Below are positions 57,936-64,000 of a stretch of DNA of 64,000 nt, in pieces (position 1 is the first letter of the stretch; the number at the start of each line of letters is the position of its first letter). Made by a program: the position numbers and the translations under genes. The notes beneath the pieces are model-generated. The model saw only the letters and a list, made by a program, of their open reading frames with translations, had not been told where the DNA came from and made no database searches. Origin of the DNA: Rhipidocladum racemiflorum (taxonomy: Eukaryota; Streptophyta; Magnoliopsida; Poales; Poaceae); NCBI GenBank assembly GCA_036346355.1, contig CM070580.1, positions 26,331,374-26,395,373 of the forward strand, written 5' to 3'.

Positions 57936-58822
57936 GTCAAACGATTCATTGACCACGTAATCTGATTAATTGGCCGTTTCCAAATTAATCATCAGTTTTT
58001 CTGTTTAATCACAGAAATAGCTTATTGTTACCCACTAATACAATAAATTAGTTTATAATGTTGTGTATAGTATGTACCATATAGATGAGATATAAACAAT
58101 GAAATATAAAACATGGCAAATGATGTTTTGTAGAGTGAATTTACAACAATTTTAGGTAAATAAAATACCTATAATTAATCTTAAATATAAATAAATATAA
58201 TAAATTCCGATCAATCGGTTATATCTTGATTAATCACTTGGTGATATTCCATTCGTCCGTCGAGTGCATACCGTTATCCACCACACCGGTGCTAACCACT
58301 AAGTGCAACACCTAAACCAAAAAAACACTGCCAAGTGCGGGAAATATCTCAGTCGATAGCCTAGCAATCTCCGTCACTCATTGGAGACTTCAAGCCGGCC
58401 GCTTTGTATTATCGACCGTCCAACGGTCGGTGTATTAATTATAACCAGTAATCCAATGCAAGAACATATGTAGATGCCCCTGCTGGATGTGGATCCGCAG
58501 AACTGAAAACGGGAGATATTGCTCTCTAGTCTTATCAAAAGATTGAAAACAAATACATGTCAAGGCAGCAACAAGGCACGATATTATGCCTACACAGGGT
58601 TCATCTATGGCGAAAATAACAAGGAAATGCTGTTAATTCAGTTGCAATATTTATCGCAAAGGATGGACATCCTAGTAGTGCATCTGTTTTGTACAACCCT
58701 TTGAAGCCTCAGGGATGCGGTATTACAAAACCATCTAGCCAGGCTAAAAGAAACAGCGTGATACAAACACAGTTCTAAAATATTACAGCAAAAAGCGCTT
58801 GGTAGAGGTTGAGCACTTCCAT
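57936..58822. other. Intergenic/3' flank of CLPP5, no further gene seen
   Basis: AT-rich sequence (57950-58260) is followed by mixed sequence running into the CLPP5 3' end. Nothing recognisable was found on either strand. Confidence 0.5.
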
Positions 58823-61800
58823 CTAACCAGAAGCTGGAAGCGGTTGAAGGGCTTTAAGGGGATTCATGATCACTCCATCAATAAGGCCATACTCCTTTGC
58901 CTCTTTCGCGCTCATAAAGTAGTCACGGTCAGTATCTACGTTGACCTTATCCAGGGGCTGCCCAGTGTGGTATGCTAGGTACCCATTCAGGTTAGCCTTG
59001 TGGTGCAGCATCTCATTGGCCTGAAGAAAATAATCCAATTTAGAAGGCAGGCAGCTTCTGGTGATACAAATAACCATTGTATTTCACTATTTCTTAATTC
59101 TTTGTAAACAAAAGTGGCTCATTGGCTTGTAAAAACAAGTAATTTTTACATAGAACAAGAATAGAATAGGCCATCTAGATAGGAGTAACAAGAAAATAAA
59201 TATCTTCCTCCTGTTGAGACATGCGTTTATCATTTCATAAACTAAGCAACAATTCTTTACTCAGATGATGTCCTGGTCTGGAATGAGCAGAGAAACCGTT
59301 CCACTTGGGGAATTTACCTGGATTTCAAGATCAGTCTCTTGTCCTTGGGCTCCTCCAAGAGGTTGATGGATCATTATCCTCGAGTTAGGTAAGCTGTATC
59401 GCTTCCCTGCATTACATTCACCAGTTCTATGACTTCTATATTCAAGCGTGGATGTCAATCTATCTGTAGACTACAAGTAGTACTGAAGTAGGGATCACTA
59501 GCATTACCTTTGGTCCCAGCACTAAGTAGAAAAGCTCCCATACTGCCAAAAGAAAACAGCAAAAAGAAAAGTGTAAGAATCTGTCATAAGGCAAGACAAT
59601 ATAGTGGGAGACGTTAGTATGAAACTAAAGGCATTACATTCCTCAGGGCATAATAGGTAAATGGTTGAAGACTCGTGATTATTAATAAAAATCATGTTTG
59701 TACCAAGAAACAGTAAACCTGAAATGTTAGGAGCTGCAATCATTTTGGTGAATTTTATTTGATTTTTGTAGTTTGTTTTGTTTCCGTTTTGTATTTATTT
59801 TGATTCTCGATGCTTGTTTCGTTAGACGTTGAAGTGCCGAGAGTGTTCGAGAGTGAAGAGTTGACTCGAGTTCAAGGTCCAGATCAAGATCAAGAGTTGT
59901 TCTAAGGCAAGTTGTGCTTCGATCATGTTGAACCCAGTTTTACAAATACTATGTTGTTTTAAACTATTGCATGATATTTTATGTTAAAATTGTTTTCTAA
60001 TTAGTTTGAGAATTAGCTATTCAATCCATTTGAATTATAACTACCATGCCATTTGCTATGCCATGATTATTTGTCAACCTAAGATGGATCATTACTAGTT
60101 AATTGCTAATATAATGCCAACATGTGTTGCTTAGATCATACTTAGTTTGCTTAGCTATGCCACAAAGAACTGATATCCTTCAAAAGTGCAAATTCAAACT
60201 TGACTAATGGTCCATGGAATGTTGAGTTGTTAATGGTATGTGTTGCATGATAATCAACTAGGGTGGTAAAGGATTTAGAATGAGACGAGTGGTATGACTT
60301 GGTGGTGAGTTCTGTGGTACACTGTGTCAGGTATTACATGGTTCTTTGTTTAAGCTTAGTGTATTGGGAAGTCGACTTAACTTTGTGTGCCATTGAACTG
60401 AGCCTCAATTGTACAACATGTTCTAATGAGAAAAACTTGGCATACTAGGTTAGAAAGTTTCAACATTGGCATCCTTAGTAGGTTAGATTTAGTGTACAAG
60501 GTGGAGGGTATGGTGCACTACGTATGGGTCATATCATGGACGGTTCCGTTCTAAAATCCAACGGTGTACACCTTACTCGTTCATTGTGTTGGGAATCAGG
60601 ATGTAGGGAGCTTACCGTGAGGGCCAATTGGTCACACTTTCCAATGAAATGTGTTATAGACCATGACGTTGATCATATCTTGTGAGTAAAGCAGTATAAC
60701 CTCTGCAGAATGTTAATTCTATTCGAATAGACGTGTTCACGGTCATGGACGTGCTCGGGAATTTCATACAAGGGTTAAGACTTTATAAACAAAATTTGAA
60801 AAGGGAAGCTGTGTGCCAATGGAAGTAATGGAATTTGGTTTAATCAGTGTGCCAGTTTACTTGAGAAATTATTATTGTTACTATTTGTTTTACTGTTGTT
60901 TCAATCTAATTATTGTATTCAATTGAAAATGCTGCTTTACTGCAAAATAGCTCTGTCAGCCATTCTTTAAAATAAGCCTTACTTGTAGTTATAATAGATT
61001 TGCATTCTGTGCACAACTTGTTGTGTTTTATGTACTCACCCTTGCCACAACAAATCCATCAGTTAAGGAGGAATCTACACCTGTGTTGGAGGAGCTCTAC
61101 GAGGAGGCGAGTGCCTAGGAGTTGAACCTTGTCAAATACCTATGGCATGTTGATGGGATTCACCGAGTTTTTTTGTTCCGTTGCTATTTATTTTCTTGAG
61201 TTTTGCCCTTTGATGCCTAATAAGTTTAAGGTTTACCTTAAGGTCTTTCAACAATCTTTTATTCAATAAATATAGTATTTTATTATGCTTCCGTTGTGTA
61301 TGATTGTGATATTACATTTATATTGCCACTGTGTGCGCTAGTGTGATCCTGAACTAGTGCAGTATACACAGAGGGTTCGGATTTGCATATTCGGATCACG
61401 ACAGAGGTGGTATCAGAGCCATACTAACTATATGACTTGACCCTAGATAGACCGGCCGTTCTTTTGGAGCTTCAAAATTATTTTATTTTCTAAAGAGATA
61501 CCAAACCAAAATCCTAAAGTGGGCAGGTTATACGTAGTTGGAGATTCCAGTTATGTGCTTCACACGATTTGAAAACAAAAAGGAAATATGCGGGACATAT
61601 AGTTATTTACATACGGAATCCAGAGCCAAACAGGATCTGAAACCCTCACTTGGATAATCAAACGCAACGATAAAGATTATCTAATGTGTACACAGCATCA
61701 CAATTTTGAATCAATTACTGATTATTCAACGGAGCTATTTGGATAGAGATGTCAGATTGTCAGCACCCAGTACCTTGCTGCAAGTCCAATACAAACTGTG

Positions 61801-63272
61801 GAAACATCAGGCCTGATATGCTTCATTGTATCAAATATGGCCATCCCTAAAAGAAAAGGAAATGCACTTATGTTATTTAAGCAACTGATGCAAGACAGCA
61901 AGAGTAAGACATACCAATGATAAGAAATGTGAAGATGAGCTATTACCGGCTGTGACTGATCCTCCGGGAGAGTTTACATACATAATGATATCCTACAAGA
62001 AAATTGACAAGAATCAAGCACTGAATGAAACCATGTTTGAATATATGGTGTTGTGAAAGTTGAGCTCATTGCTTGTTGAGATGGCAAAATTAGCCTCACC
62101 TACAAGGCTACAAATAAATAAGTTCAGAGGTCACATTTATATAACCCAACCCAGGCCTGCCTAGGTAGCAGGAAACCCAAGCACCAAAGATATACAAAAA
62201 AAATACAGAAGCATTAGTAACAGATAAGCAGGCTCTCTATTGCATGGGAATCAGGCAATCAGCAACGGGGATCCAGTTAAAGAAAATTGTTTCCTACATC
62301 ATCAAATGCTTTTCCTTAAATAGAGGGGGCACATACAAGAACCGCACTCTAGTTCCACTTTCAGAATCAATACGACTTGGATTTCAAATTTCTTTAACAT
62401 ATGGTGCAAGTAGGATTTAGAATGCGTTGAAGCTAAGACAACAGCACAAGTTACCTCCCTTGTACATAGCTCAGCATTTCTACTTTTTAGAGATCGTGAC
62501 AATGTTTTTTACAACTATTGCTGTAGGAACTAGGAATTGCACACAAGGAACAGATTTTCGTTCTTCATTTTCACCTTGGTGGGATTGATGGCGTCAAGAT
62601 ACAGAAGCTGTGCAACGATGATGTTCGCCATATCATCCTCCACAGGGCCACCGCACCGGATAATCCTCTGCGCGAAAACACACACACACACAATCACACA
62701 TCGCACATTACATACCTATAACAAAACCCCAACGAAGGAGACCAAACACTTATAGAAAATCCAGTTGTCTCGTACGTGCTGGAAGAGCTGACTGACGACG
62801 CTCTGGAACCGCTCCATCAGCAAGGGCGACGGCCCGCGCTCCTGCCCCGCTGCATACTCCACAGGGAAGTAGGGCGACCTCGGCAACACCAAGTCATCCC
62901 TACCACACGCACACAGCACCATCAGAACCCTTAGAAACCAAACCTCCCCCGCGCCCGCCGACCAGACGACGCGGAGCTATAACGTGTTCATCACAACTCA
63001 ACTAAACCTGATCGACCAAATCCCGCGCCTCTGAGCAACTCCGTGCGGTCCCGTGGAGGCGGCGGAGGCAACCACGGCGCGAGCACACCTCCGGTTCCTG
63101 CGAGACGGAGACGGTTAGGGTAGAGAAGCTGGAACCGTGAAGAGACGACGGAGAGCAAGGGAGGGAGGGGGAACCTGAGGGGTGGTAGGGATCTGGGGGT
63201 GGGGGTGCGATTCGGGTTCGTGCGGAGGAGAGGGGCGGTGAGGGAGGAGGAGGCGGCGGCAGCGATCGCCAT
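58823..63272 (-). CDS. CLPP5: Plastid Clp protease proteolytic subunit P5
   Basis: Nine exons on the minus strand: 63175-63272, 63008-63097, 62776-62899, 62575-62667, 61947-61992, 61774-61846, 59508-59542, 59318-59406 and 58823-59020. They sum to 846 nt (281 residues) with consistent phases. The first ~62 residues are Ser/Arg/Ala/Pro-rich with few acids, a chloroplast transit peptide. The rest is a ClpP serine protease, part of the stromal Clp core that degrades unfolded proteins fed by Hsp100 chaperones. Catalytic residues: Ser175 in GLAASMGAFLL, His200 in MIHQPLGG and Asp249 in DTDRDYFMS. The ending NPLKALQPL and RIIRCGG match remembered plant ClpP5 rather than P3, P4 or P6. The 2.2-kb intron 6 holds a gypsy LTR remnant. 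Confidence 0.93.
59745..61530 (+). mobile_element. Gypsy LTR 3' part plus primer-binding site in a CLPP5 intron
   Basis: The sequence is homologous to the 3' two thirds of the solo LTR at 55076: 'aaagcagtataacctctgca' against 'aaagttgtacaacctctgca', and 'tgtactcacccttgcc'. It ends CGGATCACGACA at 61399 and is followed by GAGGTGGTATCAGAGCC, a tRNA-iMet primer site, so the beginning of an internal region is present. The LTR's 5' part and nearly all the internal region are missing. Both outer borders are approximate. Confidence 0.7.
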
Positions 63273-63374
63273 GGACGGGAGGGGAGGGGAGCTCGCGTGG
63301 GGTTTTGCGCGGAGAGGCTTTGGTTGCGCTTCTTATCCGCGAGGAGAGTTGTAAGAGGAGGGGAGCGAGTGGAG

Positions 63375-63560
63375 TTAGGGCCTGTTTGGTGAGGCTTTTT
63401 TAGTGGTTTATAAGCAAAAAAAGCTAAAACCTAAACAAACAACCTGTTTTTAAGCTAAATTTAAAAAAAGCCATACACTCCATCACAACTAAAAGCCAAA
63501 AGCCTGTCATATGGTGCTTTTTTTGGCTTTTGCGGGATAGAAAATCTGTTTGCCCCTAAA
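63375..63560. other. Possible one-ended MITE remnant
   Basis: 'ttagggcctgtttggtgagg' resembles a MITE terminus upstream of CLPP5, followed by 'aaaagc'-rich sequence with short inverted pairs. No opposite terminus was found, so the call is weak. Confidence 0.25.
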
Positions 63561-63749
63561 CTTCAATACTAATTACGATAAAATGCCATTCAACTCCCTT
63601 CAGTTTTTTTCCTCCAATTTTTTTGTTCTCCCGCAGCCCCAGCCAAACGATGGACGAGCGCATCACCGCCCCGTGCTAGGGTTCCCGCCGACGCCTTCGT
63701 TGGCTCCTCCCCGTCGACGCCGTCCTCGCATCCTCCTTCACGCCGGCCG

Positions 63750-63945
63750 CCCCTCGCATCCTCCCCGCCGACGCCGACATCACCTCCTCCACGTCGACGC
63801 TGATCTCGGCCAAATCCGGCGACGCCATCCTCCCCGTCGACACCGTCCTCGCATCCTCACCGTCAGCGCCGTCCTCGCATCCTCCCCGCCGACCCCGACA
63901 TCACCTCCTCCACGGAGACGCTGATCTCGGCCAAATCCGCCGACG
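63750..63945. repeat. 121-bp GC-rich tandem duplication at the right edge
   Basis: 'gacatcacctcctccacg' through 'gctgatctcggccaaatcc' occurs at 63776 and again at 63897. The surrounding sequence repeats 'ctcgcatcctccccgccgac'. It could be the 5' end of a GC-rich gene that continues past the window, but no start or family was recognised. Confidence 0.6.
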
Positions 63946-64000
63946 CCTAACCCCGCAGCCACCTTCGTCGTCGGCACCTCCTTCAAGACGACGTCGCAGC

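Overview
This is nuclear plant DNA from a grass, almost certainly Oryza (rice) or a very close relative. The evidence is the GC-rich first exons with GT/AG introns, the dense grass transposon load (copia and gypsy LTR elements, a PIF/Harbinger element, Tourist-like and MULE-type MITEs, short Helitrons and a T-tailed tRNA-derived SINE), and the gene order. From memory, the order nicotianamine synthase - SMP-30-like gene - E(z) Polycomb gene - ERAD-type E2 - plastid ClpP matches a stretch of rice chromosome 3. No database was searched.

Layout. 1-16.4 kb is transposon territory: a gypsy LTR cut by the window edge, a TIR element interrupted by a short Helitron, a foldback MULE-like element carrying eight quasi-palindromes, a full-length minus-strand copia element (3969-13043, TSD GGTTT), a degraded GC-rich segment, and a second short Helitron. 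17.1-18.1 kb holds an intronless nicotianamine synthase gene (minus strand) with a TATA box and a dense cluster of CATGC motifs upstream. 18.9-25.8 kb holds more transposons, mainly a 5.4-kb PIF/Harbinger element with TSD TAA. Its DDE transposase gene is intact, but its Myb-like partner gene carries an in-frame stop. 26.1-28.0 kb is a two-exon SMP-30/strictosidine-synthase-like beta-propeller gene. 28.3-41.7 kb holds a SINE and two decayed copia elements, one split by a Tourist-like MITE.

42.6-50.8 kb is the 17-exon E(z)-class histone H3K27 methyltransferase gene EZ1/CLF (minus strand, 899 aa, all exon phases consistent). One intron holds a small non-autonomous LTR element. 52.1-54.8 kb is a five-exon, tail-anchored UBC32/UBC6-type ubiquitin-conjugating enzyme (plus strand, 315 aa), head to head with EZ1. 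55.1-57.4 kb is a gypsy solo LTR with TSD CCAAT, followed by a 104-bp-period minisatellite. 58.8-63.3 kb is the nine-exon plastid protease subunit gene CLPP5 (minus strand, 281 aa), with a gypsy LTR-plus-PBS remnant in an intron. The right edge carries a GC-rich tandem duplication.

The five host genes act separately: metal-chelator synthesis, an unassigned propeller protein, H3K27 methylation, ER-associated degradation and chloroplast proteolysis. I found no operon-like system and nothing that is clearly a new biological mechanism. The most unusual items are the MULE-like foldback with repeated 17-bp quasi-palindromes, the CATGC cluster upstream of the nicotianamine synthase gene, and the half-intact Harbinger element. 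Exon boundaries were read by eye from splice motifs and family protein similarity.
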